From positions 49,121,783-49,185,782 of the forward strand of contig CM067592.1 in assembly GCA_034336665.1 (NCBI GenBank): a DNA stretch of 64,000 bases, in the 5' to 3' direction. This DNA comes from Luscinia megarhynchos. Lineage: Eukaryota > Chordata > Aves > Passeriformes > Turdidae. Below are positions 1-10,015 of the stretch, piece after piece. The notes beneath the pieces were generated by a model. The model was given only the letters and a program-made list of their open reading frames with translations, did no database searches and was not told the DNA's origin. The position numbers and the translations under genes are program-made. Position 1 is the first letter of the stretch. Each line of letters begins with the position of its first letter.

Positions 1-2440
1 TAAAATCTGACATTCTTAATGTGGGGAAGTTGGAAACCCAAATTAAATGGAATTGTATCTTTCTTTTGAGCGTTACATTTCCACTGTGTCCTTGGTAACA
101 TACCCATACCTGCTAAAGTAAGAAGAGAAGACTCTGGGAGCTGCTACTGGTTACAGGCTAATACTTGTTCCCCAAAGGATCCTGCAGAACATGAGGCTTG
201 GAAGTGCAGGAAGATTAAATTTACAAATAAAACTGTATATATTCTAATAAGTGCTTTTTAAAATAAAGATTCCTCTATGTGAGATCCTGCAAAAAAATCA
301 AAAAGTCATTAAGGTTTTTATAAAATCAAAGGTATCCAAGCAGAGCTTTTTATTTGCAGAAATCATGTTTGCTCATTCAGTGATGCCTCCATGAAAACTG
401 ATGCGACATCAAGTATAAAAGAGGATCATAATGTGTGAATTCTCTTATACAAAAAATGTGCTTTTGAAAGGTTTCTCTCCCAAAAGGGAAAAAGTTAACT
501 TCTTTATTATGGTCATCCAGAGAGGCAGTGTTACAGGCTTTCAGGGTATCTGAAATACAGTTGCAAAGTTCCTAATTTAAAAGCCCACTATCATCTCATA
601 CAGATGGGTTTACCATCAGTGTTAGTATGGATGCCAGGATTGATTCATTAATCTGATTCTTTACACGCTTGAAGGTATGTTGGTAATAAGACACCAGAAT
701 TCTCCGTTTATCTAAAAGTGAAAGAGGACACCTGTCAAAAGGGCAAGGGGCAATCCCATCACAGAGTGCAGAGGAATAATAGAGGTGTCCTGGGACAGAA
801 TGGAAAGTCTGTTGATGTTTAGAGGCACACCCACATCACTTACAGTGAAATGAATGTAATAATGTGCAGCCAGACCGCGAGGAAGTGCTGTTTGAAACGT
901 TTTTGCTTCAATCTGTCAGATAGGGTGACTGTGCTCAGAAGAATAATAGCAGAGAAGTGACAGACCTGTGGGCCAAGAAAAGTGAGCAGCTTAATGAATC
1001 CTCAGAATAAATATATTTAAGTCAACAGAACTTGATAGATTTCGTTACAGTATTTGAAAGAAATATTCTCTGAAGTGTTAGTAGTTACTAAAAAAATAAA
1101 TCTTGCAGGGCAGATACCACTTCAGAAGACCAAAAAAAGGCAAATTATTGACTGTCTTAAAGATTAGAAAAAGACCTAGGTAGACCTACATGTATATACT
1201 ATATATCTGTTTGTCAGGTTTTATTTAGACATATATTTATAGCAGTTCAATTGATTTGAAAAAAAGAAAAAGAAGCTGAGGTTGCTAAATGGTCAATGAA
1301 ACCTGGAAGCTAATTCTCATCAGAAAAGACTAAAGTAACGAAGCAAACAGGGACATCTACAGACTTCTGCACTCTCCAAGAAAACACTGGAACAGGAGCT
1401 CTCAGGCCAGTGCTGAAGACTTCTGTCCTTTTTCCCACTAGCTACTTTGGAAGGTGAATGAATGATCCAGCTCAGATACATATGTCTTGCATGGTGCCTG
1501 TTTCTTTTTCTATTTGAGGAACTGGGATCGTTTCTGTATCAAAATTGCTGTTACTTTGTGTGGAATGGAAGCACTGAAAGGAAGACAGAAATTTGGTTTA
1601 TCCTTCTGCTTACTTGATCTTCTGGCCTGATACGTAGGAAAGGATTTGTCTCAAAACTTGGGATAGTGAGTTTTAAACAGCAGATAGGAGAAAACTAATG
1701 AAGCAGAACATATGAGGGAAAAGCAGTAAGATGGCAAATATCAAAAGGTGCAACCAGACAGCCTTTCCATGGAATAGGATGAAAAAAAAATTGAATGGAT
1801 ACCTCAGCCTGGAAGAACAAATCACAAACTTAGACAGCAACGTGCCACAATGTTAGTAGCTCCCATGGGAGAAACATAAATAACACCAGTGGAATGGCAC
1901 AGAAGTAATAGAATTGCTTAATAAAAGAATCAGAAGCCTAGGAGATGTGGATTTTATTCTTCTGTCTAACACAGGCTTTCTGTGGAATACTGAACAAGTA
2001 ATACGAGATTTTTTATTTGGTTTCTCTTTAACTTAGGAGAAACATCTTAGTAGCTCATGAGAGTTATCAAAAGATAAAATCAATGTGATAGTCACCAAAG
2101 CTAATTTCTCTTTATAACAGATGTGTCATACATTCCCTTTGAGAAAAACTGTTGTCCTGTTAGTTTTTCATATCCTGAACAACTGAGGAAAAACTGGTGG
2201 GCTGATAAATATGTAGAGGGATGTGAATGTCATAAAATGGCCTTTTTGATTCTGTGATAGTTTCACTGAATTTTACTGTTGCATGTAAAGCATTATTTGT
2301 TGGTTGGTAGTATTTTACAGCTTCTGTCTTCCTAGAGTTTCCTTTTGTCTGAAAGGGAAATAAAGTTTGCTTGTGAAAGAAATGAGAATTCCATGTCATC
2401 AGTGTTAAAGCTATGTTTTCTTACCCTCCAAACTTTCTAG
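1..2440 (+). other. HSDL2: HSDL2 intron (upstream part, start outside window)
   Basis: This is AT-rich DNA ending in a polypyrimidine tract and AG directly before the first recognisable HSDL2 exon. I looked for the upstream exon that should encode the SDR segment ending in a residue before Ala-Ile-His-Thr and did not find it, so it lies left of the window. No repeat family or other gene is recognisable here. Confidence 0.6.
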
Positions 2441-2635
2441 CCATACATACAGCTGCTATGGATATGCTGGGAGGAGCTGGAATAGAAAAACAGTGCAGGA
2501 AAACGGATATCCTGGCAGATGCTGCATATTGCATTTTGACAAAACCAAAAACTTTCACTGGGAACTTCATTATTGATGAAGTTCTGCTGAGAGAAGAAGG
2601 AGTTAAGGATTTTGATGTTTATGCAATTGCACCAG
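2441..2635 (+). CDS. HSDL2: HSDL2 internal exon: C-terminal part of the SDR domain
   Basis: HSDL2 (hydroxysteroid dehydrogenase-like 2) is a peroxisomal short-chain dehydrogenase/reductase joined to an SCP2 domain and is linked to lipid metabolism; its substrate is not settled. This 195-nt exon encodes about 64 residues beginning (A)IHTAAMDMLGGAGIEKQCRK and ending FDVYAIAPG. It closely matches the end of the SDR domain of vertebrate HSDL2, including the IHTAAMDMLGG and GNF(I/V)IDE blocks. The acceptor is CTTTCTAG before 2441 and the donor is CCAG|GTAAAA after 2635. It is entered and left in phase 1, like the following HSDL2 exons. The catalytic YxxxK residues and the Rossmann motif lie in exons left of the window. 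Gene identity rests on recalled vertebrate protein sequence and on five consecutive matching exons. Confidence 0.93.
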
Positions 2636-3160
2636 GTAAAAGAGATCTTTAAAGGTGAGCAGTAAGTTCAAGAAGGAGGGAAGGATATTAATACTTTTAA
2701 TTAATAATTGTTTCCTGGAATTCTTAAATTAGTTTATTATATTTATTATTTATATTTATATGTTGCTTTGCCTCAGCTTTGAGAACATGCCTTACTGGAA
2801 AGTCCATATGGATCCACTGAGAGTTTAATATTTAAGTGCCTATTAAATAGAATTAAGAAATTCTTTAATGAAAAGAAAACCTACCTGCACTATAGATGTT
2901 TATATTACTATTTAAAAGCTCAGGAGATACATTTTTATGTTTTTCATTGGTGGTGTTCTTAATTGAAACCTTACAGGCCTTCAAGGTCAGATTTTAAATG
3001 AACTAAACTCTAAAGATGTTATTTCATGCTATGTTTTTTCTTCAAATTTACTTATAAACTGAGATACAGTACTACTTGACTGTAGTTTCAGATGAAATGG
3101 ATTCCTACTATGCAAATCTAATTTATTTGTATTTATTATTACATTTTTCCTCCCTCTTAG

Positions 3161-3232
3161 GTCACCCTCTGATGCCTGACTTCTTCTTAGATGTTGAAAT
3201 TGACACTACAGCTATGAAGCAAGAAAGATATG
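3161..3232 (+). CDS. HSDL2: HSDL2 internal exon: interdomain linker
   Basis: This 72-nt exon continues the previous one in phase: the G of GG|T CAC gives Gly-His-Pro-Leu-Met-Pro-Asp-Phe-Phe-Leu-Asp, matching the conserved GHPL.PDFFLD segment just after the SDR domain. The rest (VEIDTTAMKQERY) is charged linker with little conservation, as expected between the SDR and SCP2 domains. The acceptor is CCCTCTTAG and the donor is TATG|GTAGGA. The introns on either side are short (about 525 and 1,350 nt) and contain nothing recognisable. Confidence 0.9.
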
Positions 3233-4580
3233 GTAGGAAAAGCAATGTATATGCAAGTCCATAATTTCCACAATTAATTTAATTATAAGAATAATGAATG
3301 CCCTCTGTTTTTCTTTTTTTTCGCTATGAATTTGGAATCCACTCAAGCTTTTTAGCAAAAACAATTTTCTCATTTGGAGAGTAAGATTTATGGAAGTGAC
3401 TATGTAGTTAAAACTGGGGAAAAAAATCATACCTCCAGCAGGACTTTCACGGTGTAAAGTCAGTGCATTATTTTGAAGAATTCTTTTTTTATCATCTGAG
3501 TTGTGATAGTTGGGAGGTCACAGGTAAGAACTGCTGCAAAAAGAAATTAGACTGAAAACAGCATATTTTGCAAGAATATCTCCTTTGCCTGGCTCATTTA
3601 AACAAAAGAATATGACATAAAGCCTCCATAGCTTCTGACATGAAATGTGCACAATTTACACAATAAAAATAACTCCTGGACGAAATGTGGAATTTTTTTT
3701 TTTTTAAATGTGTTGCTTTTGCCTTTTCAGAATTTTTGTATGTTGAAAGACAGCTAAGAATGCTGAAGTGGTTTTACAGGAGTGTCAGAACAGGGATAAG
3801 GCCAGGGCAGATTAGGCAAACGTGGAAGTATTCCTTTCTGTTGGAAATACTCCTTGAGCAGTCATACTAGGATCACTCTGCCAGGGACAGATGGTGTTGG
3901 TTCCTTGGGCTCCCAGTGCAGGTTATTTTCTAGGGACTGACAGAACTGACCTAAGTATTTTTTGATACTGAAGACCCCTAAGAGCCTTTGAACAGCATTT
4001 TAAGGGACTGTTCAACTTGATTTGCTTTGTAAATTGCAACAGCTTTCTTGTGTTGTTAAATGTGCATGTTCATTGTGATAAAGTAAACCAGTGATCAATG
4101 CAGTAAATTGATTTCCACCCTAGAAGCCTTTGCAGCAGAATTTATGAAAATATGCATGTTTTTTACAAGATATACAAGACAGAATTATTTTGGGATGAGA
4201 GTGATGTCTATTAAAGACACTGAGTTTTTCTTTTTAATGTTGGCGGGAACAGTATATGGATTACATTAGAAAACTGTTGTGTGAGCATCTGTAATGAACT
4301 GTAAACAGTCAGAATTAGAATTTTATTGGAATTTTATATTCAGTTTTCTTTTGATCTATCAGGATTTAAAATTTATTGCAGGATTATGTTTAGCGATGTA
4401 CACCTGTTCAGTTTCCCAGTGGAGAAAGCATCCTTTATCAGTGTTAATACTTAAATGGTAAAATAATCATTTTCCCTACTTTGAAGCTTAAATCTTTTCA
4501 AGTTGAGTTCTCTGCTTATGTTTCTACATTCATTTTGAAAGTGGTTTGCATTTGAAAGAGAAAAGTAATCTTTCTCATAG
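3233..4580 (+). other. HSDL2: HSDL2 intron without recognisable content
   Basis: This is about 1.35 kb of AT-rich intronic sequence between two in-phase HSDL2 exons. It includes a short T-run near 3,691. Short ORFs here have no similarity I recognise and cross no splice signals. Confidence 0.6.
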
Positions 4581-4769
4581 GTGCTGCCCAGGAGGAGAAG
4601 AAATTAAGCGGATCCCAGCAGGAAGGAGCCGATGGAGCCAAGGTTAAGACAGAATCTGCTGCAGCCGAGCCATCGGGTCCTGTTGCAGAGACATTCCGAG
4701 TTATTCAAGGGGCAATGACTGAAGAGTATGTGAGAAGTACCCAGGGTGTCTTCCAGTTTGAGCTGTCTG
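4581..4769 (+). CDS. HSDL2: HSDL2 internal exon: linker and start of SCP2 domain
   Basis: This 189-nt exon encodes a Lys/Glu/Ala-rich linker (AAQEEKKLSGSQQEGADGAK...) followed by the start of the SCP2 domain (VAETFRVIQGAMTEEYVRST, then QGVFQFELSG). The block V.ETF..I...M.EE.V..TQ..F.FELSG is the recognisable first part of the HSDL2 SCP2 domain, a hydrophobic lipid-binding fold. The acceptor is TTTCTCATAG and the donor is TCTG|GTAAGC, both in phase 1. If the following intron were retained, translation would run on in frame to a stop ending at 5044, inside the minisatellite, which would remove most of the SCP2 domain and the targeting signal. Confidence 0.92.
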
Positions 4770-4789
4770 GTAAGCCCATCCTTGTGCAG

Positions 4790-4958
4790 CCCACGGGGTG
4801 TTTTCAAACAGCAGCGCTTTGGAAGCTGGTCCCAAAGCAGAGCAGCTGCTCTCCCGTTCTGCGCGCCGCTCCTGCTCCGGGCCCGCTCGAGCAGGGGCCG
4901 GGAGCTGCTGCCCCTGGAGCTGCACACGGAGCCTCTGTCGCGATGCTGCCAGCCCACA
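4790..4958 (+). other. CpG-rich intronic DNA, left flank of minisatellite
   Basis: Just inside the HSDL2 intron, base composition switches sharply to GC- and CpG-rich sequence (for example GCGCGCCGCTCC and CTCGAGCAGGGGCCGG). It leads directly into the tandem array. No exon or protein similarity is recognisable. A similar CpG-rich tract lies on the other side of the array, so the array may have expanded inside a small intragenic CpG island. Confidence 0.6.
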
Positions 4959-7802
4959 GGGCTGGGGTGGCACAGCCAGGATGGGGTGGCACAGCCAGGA
5001 CAGTGCTGGGGTGGCACAGCCAGGACAGTGCTGGGGTGGCATAGCCAGGCTGGGGTGGCACAGCCAGGGCTGGGGTGACACACACAGCCAGAGCTGGGGT
5101 GGCACAGCCAGGGCTGGAGTGGCACAGCCAGGGCTGGGGTGGCACAGCAAGGATGGTGTGGCACAGCCATGGCTGGAGTGACACATACAGACAGGCTGGT
5201 GTGGCACAGCCAGGGCTGGTGTGGCACAGCCAGAGCTGGGGTGGCACAGGCAGGGCTAGTGTGGCTCACACAGCCAGGGCTGGGGTGGCACACACAGCCA
5301 GGCTGGTGTGGCACAGCCAGGCCTGGGGTGGCACAGCCAGGCTGGGGTGGCACAGCCAGGGCAGGGTTGGCACAGCCAGGATGGGGTGGCACAGACAGGC
5401 TGCGGTGGCACACACAGACAGGCTGGGGTGACACACACAGACAGGGCTGGGGTGGCACAGACAGGGCTGGGGTGGCACAGCCAGGACAGGGTGGCACAGC
5501 CAGTATGGGGTGGCACACACAGCCAGGCTTGGGTGGCACACACAGCCAGGGCTGGGGTGGCACACACAGACAAGGCTGGGGTGGCACAGCCAGGCTGGGG
5601 TGGCACACACAGCCAGGATGGGGTGGCACACACAGACAGGGCTGGGGTGGCAGAGCCAGGGCTGGGGTGGCACAGCCAGTGCTGGGGTGGCACACACAGA
5701 CAGAGCTGGGAGTGGCACAGACAGGCTGGGGTGGCACACACAGCCAGGCTGGGAGTGGCACAGACAGGGCTGGGGTGGCACAGACAGCCAGGCTGGGGTA
5801 GCACAACCAGGATGGGGTAGCACACACAGCCAGGGCTGGGGGTGGCACAGACAACCAGGCTGGGGTGGCACAGACAGACAGGCTGGGGTGGCACAGACAG
5901 ACAGGCTGGGGTGGCACAGCCAGGGCTGGGGTGGCACACACAGACAGAACTGGGGTGGCACAGACAGGGCTGGGGTGGCACAGCCAGGATGGGGTGGCAC
6001 ACACAGCCAGGATGGGGTGGCACACACAGCCAGTGCTGGGGTGGCACACACAGCCAGTGCTGGGGTGGCACAGCCAGGGCTGGGGTGGCACAGCCAGGAT
6101 GGGGTGGCACACACAGCCAGGATGGGAGTGGCACACACAGCCAGGGCTAGTGTGGCACACACAGCCAGGGCTAGTGTGGCTCACACAGCCAGGGCTGGGG
6201 TGGCACACACAGCCAGGATGGGGTGGCACACACAGCCAGGATGGGGTGGCACACAGAGCCAGGGCTAGTGTGGAACACACAGCCAGTGCTGGGGTGGCAC
6301 ATACAGCCAGGATGGGGTGGCACACACAACCAGGATGGGGTAGCACACACAGCCAGGATGGGGTGGCACACACAACCAGGATGGGGTGGCACACACAGAC
6401 AGGGGCTGGGGTGGCACACACAGCCAGGATGGGGTGGCACACACAGCCAGTGCTGGGGGTGGCACAGCCAGGGCTGGGGTGGCACACACAGCCAGGATGG
6501 GGTAGCACACACAGCCAGGATGGGGTGGCACACACAGCCAGGGCTGGTGTGGCACACACAGCCGGGCTGGGCTGGCACACACAGCCAGGATGGGGTGGCA
6601 CACACAGCCAGGGCTAGTGTGGCACACACAGCCAGGGCTAGTGTGGCACACACAGCCGGGCTGGGCTGGCACACACAGCCAGGATGGGGTGGCACACACA
6701 GCCAGGGCTAGTGTGGCACACACAGCCAGGGCTCGTGTGGCTCACACAGCCAGGGCTGGGGTGGCACACACAGCCAGGATGGGGTGGCACAGCCAGGGCT
6801 GGGGTGGCACAGCCAGGATGGGGTGGCACACACAGCCAGGATGGGGTGGCACACACAGACAGAGCTGGGGTGGCACACACAGACAGGGCTGGGGTGGCAC
6901 ACACAGCCAGGCTGGGAGTGGCACAACCAGGACAAGGAGTGGCACAGCCAGGATGGGGTGGCACACACAGCCAGGATGGGGTGGCACACACAGCCAGGAT
7001 GGGGTGGCACACACAGCCAGTGCTGGGGTGGCACAGCCAGGGCTGGGGTGGCACACACAGCCAGGATGGGGTGGCACACACAGCCAGGATGGGGTGGCAC
7101 ACACAGCCAGGGCTGGGCTGGCACACACAGCCAGGATGGGGTGGCACACACAGCCAGGGCTAGTGTGGCACACACAGCCAGGGCTAGTGTGGCTCACACA
7201 GCCAGGGCTGGGGTGGCACACACAGCCAGTGCTGGGGTGGCACATACAGCCAGGATGGGGTGGCACACACAGCCAGGATGGGGTGGCACACACAGACAGG
7301 GCTGGGGTGGCACACACAGCCAGGATGGGGTGGCACACACAGCCAGGCTGGGGTGGCACACACAGCCAGGATGGGGTGGCACACACAGACAGGGCTGGGG
7401 TGGCACACACAGACAGGATGGGGTGGCACACACAGCCAGTGCTGGGGTGGCACACACAGCCAGGATGGGGTGGCACACACAGCCAGGATGGGGTGGCACA
7501 CACAGACAGGGCTGGGGTGGCACACACAGCCAGGATGGGGTGGCACACACAGCCAGGATGGGGTGGCACACACAGCCAGGATGGGGTGGCACACACAGAC
7601 AGAACTGGGGTGGCACAGACAGCCAGGATGGGGGTGGCACAGACAGCCAGGATGGGGGTGGCACACACAGCCAGGATGGGGTGGCACAGCCAGGATGGGG
7701 TGGCACACACAGCCAGGATGGGGTGGCACACTCAGCCAGGGCTAGTGTGGCACACACAGCCAGGATGGGGTGGCACACACAGCCGGGCGGGCTGGCACAG
7801 CC
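4959..7802 (+). repeat. G-rich minisatellite (VNTR), about 2.8 kb, 20/23/24-nt units
   Basis: This is a tandem array of more than 120 imperfect units built on GGGGTGGCACA followed by CAGCCAGG and a short variable tail (GCT, GAT, GGCT or TGCT). Unit length varies with the number of CA dinucleotides: units with CACAG are about 20 nt and units with CACACACAG are about 23-24 nt. Short units dominate the left end (4,960-5,500) and CA-expanded units dominate from about 5,900 onward. Blocks of several units recur as larger copies; for example, the pair with CTAGTGTGGCACA and CTAGTGTGGCTCA appears near 6,142, 6,700 and 7,157. The units lack stop codons in most frames on both strands, which explains the many long spurious ORFs. 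The array lies wholly within one HSDL2 intron. Confidence 0.97.
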
Positions 7803-8035
7803 CGAGCTCTCGGCGCTGCGGCACAAGCGCCAGCTGCCAGCGGCTCGGTGAGCCCAAGCGCGGCCTCCGGGCTCTCCTGGCCCGGCCCCAGCCCGTGGAG
7901 CTCGGGGGCGTCCCGGGCACAGGGCGGCGGCTCCTTGCGCGGCGCTTCAGCTGCGAGGGGGCGGCAGCGGAGAAGCGAGGCCTCCGGCTCCCCCTACTGC
8001 CTCCTCACCTCTCTTCGGCTCCGGCCGGGTGGCCG
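7803..8035 (+). other. CpG-rich intronic DNA, right flank of minisatellite
   Basis: This strongly GC- and CpG-rich segment (CCGAGCTCTCGGCGCTGCGG at its left end, GGCTCCGGCCGGGTGGCCGG at its right) joins the array to the next exon. It contains the branch/pyrimidine region for that exon (CTGCCTCCTCACCTCTCTTC, near 8,000), followed by a GC-rich stretch just before the AG. No coding similarity is seen. Confidence 0.6.
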
Positions 8036-8039
8036 GTAG

Positions 8040-8156
8040 GAGGCACCTGGTATATTGACCTGAAGAGCAAGGGTGGGGCTGGCTTCGGAAAGCCGCCAGT
8101 GACAGCTGGCGTGGTCATGAGCATGTCGAGTGGCGACTTTGTGAAAATGTTCACAG
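8040..8156 (+). CDS. HSDL2: HSDL2 internal exon: middle of SCP2 domain
   Basis: This 117-nt exon encodes GTWYIDLKSKGG, then AGFGKPPVTAGVVMSMSSGD and FVKMFTG. It matches the central SCP2 segment of HSDL2 (GGTW..DLKSKGG, VVMSM...DFVKMF.G). The acceptor used is CCGGTAG before 8040 and the donor is CACAG|GTGAGG, with phase 1 on both sides. Joined to the previous exon it reads Glu-Leu-Ser-Gly-Gly-Thr-Trp. The mammalian protein as I recall it has extra residues here (Ser-Gly-Glu-Asp-Gly-Gly-Thr-Trp), so the exon appears to start about three codons late, right at the edge of the GC-rich intron. An open frame from the minisatellite runs into this exon in the same frame, which is coincidence of a stop-free array. 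Confidence 0.92.
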
Positions 8157-8613
8157 GTGAGGGACAAAGGCCTTTGCCAAGGGGCGCTGAGTGCGGGCCC
8201 AGAAAAGCCTCTGCTGACGGGGGCAGTAGAGGCGGCTGCTCGCTTTGTGATCCTGGGATTGGAGGGGGCTTCCAGCATTTTGTGCCTCAAGGGAAAGTGC
8301 AGGCAAGAGCTGCTTGGATTCTTCTGTACTCCTGTGTCCTGTGAACAGGAGGCGTGCCAAAGGTTACACTGCTTTTAACAACCAGGTACTGGCGTTTTAG
8401 CAGCCAGTGTGTCTTCAGAAAGAATCCAGTCAGTGTGTTGGACTTGTGCTCTGCACATGTCTGAGCAGTGTTTCTAAATGTGCACTGCGTTTATCAGGAG
8501 GAGTTGGTAGCACTATAGATGCTAAGGCTTCACTTTGGTGGGATTACGTTCTTCTGTGCAAAGGCTTTTTCCAATTCATTTGGTACTCTGATGGTTCTGT
8601 TTCTTCTTTTTAG

Positions 8614-8726
8614 GTAAACTAAAGCCAACTCTGGCCTTCATGTCTGGAAAATTAAGGATTAAAGGAAACATGGCACTAGCAATAAAGCTCGAGAAGATGC
8701 TTTCACAGCTTAGTTCTAAACTGTGA
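8614..8726 (+). CDS. HSDL2: HSDL2 terminal coding exon with C-terminal SKL
   Basis: This is the last coding exon, 113 nt, acceptor TTCTTTTTAG. It encodes KLKPTLAFMSGKLRIKG, then NMALAIKLEKMLSQLSSKL, then TGA at 8724-8726. The KLKP..AFMSGKL.IKGNMALA.KLEK block is the conserved end of SCP2 domains. The last three residues, Ser-Lys-Leu, are the canonical type-1 peroxisomal targeting signal, consistent with the known peroxisomal location of HSDL2. The 3' untranslated region follows directly in AT-rich DNA. Confidence 0.94.
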
Positions 8727-8881
8727 GGGGAAGCCCATACTAGCACAACAGTGGCCTTACATATATGCAATGCTGTTTAAAATTTTTAGTCCTTGTTTTT
8801 CTGATGCAGTATAAGAAATACAGATAAAATGTGAGATTTTTATAGAAGAAATAACTCACTTTCATTAAGAAGGTGTCCATG

Positions 8882-8887
8882 ATTAAA
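8882..8887 (+). terminator. HSDL2: Candidate HSDL2 polyadenylation signal (ATTAAA)
   Basis: The common variant hexamer ATTAAA lies about 155 nt after the HSDL2 stop codon. A T/G-rich stretch (GGTGTTTTCTTTATTTCTG, starting near 8,921) follows about 35 nt further on and could be the downstream element. No AATAAA is present between the stop and this site. Longer 3' UTR isoforms cannot be excluded. Confidence 0.35.
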
Positions 8888-9658
8888 CTAATTCCTTCTC
8901 AAGAGTACACTTAATATCCAGGTGTTTTCTTTATTTCTGCTTCTCTGGATCAATGTAGGACATCTGAAGGGAATTTTTTCCCACGATTGTGCACATCCCA
9001 TAGAAGGGTGGGGAGAGCAGATGTCACCCTGCAGATCAGTTGTGAGAGTGCGATGCCTAATTTACTCAGCTGTCTTAAAAGTAATGTAGTCAGTTTAACG
9101 GAGTTTAGTTATACCTGGTAAATTAATATATCAAATTTTCCTTTCCTTTCATGAGTTTATTATCTACACATGTTGTCATACCTCTGTATTGCACTGAGTT
9201 AGGCTGCACAGCCATACTGAGTGGTAAGCGGGTTTTCTTACGCAGAGGCACGCTCGGACACATGCATACTCATGTGCTCTCTGTCTTCCCCAACCCTCCT
9301 GCACCCCTGCAGCCAGTCATTTCATCTTCCTTCCATTTGGCTGGTAAAGATTTAAGCACACTGGTAGAATGATGCATGCCTCCACATTGTGTGTCCAAGT
9401 GCACACATGGGCTGCTGCTTCATGTGACAGCATCTGCAAAGCCAGATGGACCAACCTCTTAAAATGGTGGCCAAAAAAACTGCCCAGAATCTGGATCATT
9501 TGCTCTTCTGAGCAAGCTGAGAAGGTTGCAAGACTTAGGATTTATTTCTTAATTAATTTAGAAGTCCAAAAGTTTACAAATTTTTAAAGCCTGTGCTTGT
9601 TTAAAATTGCTTATGACCTTTGTTGAGAAGGTCACATCTGTCTTGTTTCATCACAGTT
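8888..9658. other. Intergenic or distal 3' UTR, nothing recognisable
   Basis: This is AT-rich sequence after HSDL2. No coding similarity, RNA gene or repeat family is recognised. Part may belong to a longer HSDL2 3' UTR. Confidence 0.4.
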
Positions 9659-10015
9659 CCCAGAATCACAGAATGGGACAGTTTGGAAAGGACCACATTG
9701 GGTCATCTGGTCCAACCTCCCTGCTCAAGCAACATTGTCCTAAAGCACATTGCACAGAATTGAGTCCAGATGGTTCTTAAATATCTCAGTGAGGCAGTCT
9801 ATGCAACCTCTTTGGGCAGCCTGTTCCAGTGTGCAGTCACCTGCACAGTAAAAAAGTTCTTCCTCATATTTGAGTGGAAATTTCTGTTCATCAGTTTTGC
9901 CCATTGCCTCTTGGCCTATTGCTTGGTATCACTAAGAAGAGCCTGCATCCATGCTTTTGGCAGCTGTGCTCAACTGAGGCTCCATGAGATGCTCTGTGAG
10001 CTCTGTGTGCCCTAA
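9659..10015 (-). mobile_element. CR1 LINE fragment, 3' end, minus strand
   Basis: The left edge (AGAATCACAGAATGG, then TGGAAAGGACC and GTCCAACCTCC) is the reverse complement of the typical CR1 3' terminus with its ATTCT-type tail. The following text (GGCAGCCTGTTCCAGTG, AAAAAGTTCTTCCTCAT) is the characteristic CR1 3' UTR in antisense. Only the 3' part is present, as is usual for 5'-truncated CR1 copies. It is diverged and non-coding. Confidence 0.85.

Noticed and set aside
4604..6601. 665-codon minus-strand ORF rich in Cys, Pro, Ala
   Set aside because: It is the reverse frame of the minisatellite and its flank, overlapping an HSDL2 exon. Similar ORFs exist in every frame because the unit lacks stops.
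4959..7802. Possible CRISPR-like array of regular repeats
   Set aside because: Units are directly adjacent with no unique spacers, and the host is a vertebrate. It is a minisatellite.
6590..8344. 584-codon plus-strand ORF joining the repeat to the SCP2 exon
   Set aside because: The SCP2 part is the real exon 8,040-8,156 with proper splice sites. The rest is stop-free array and intron, and reading into the exon in frame is coincidence.
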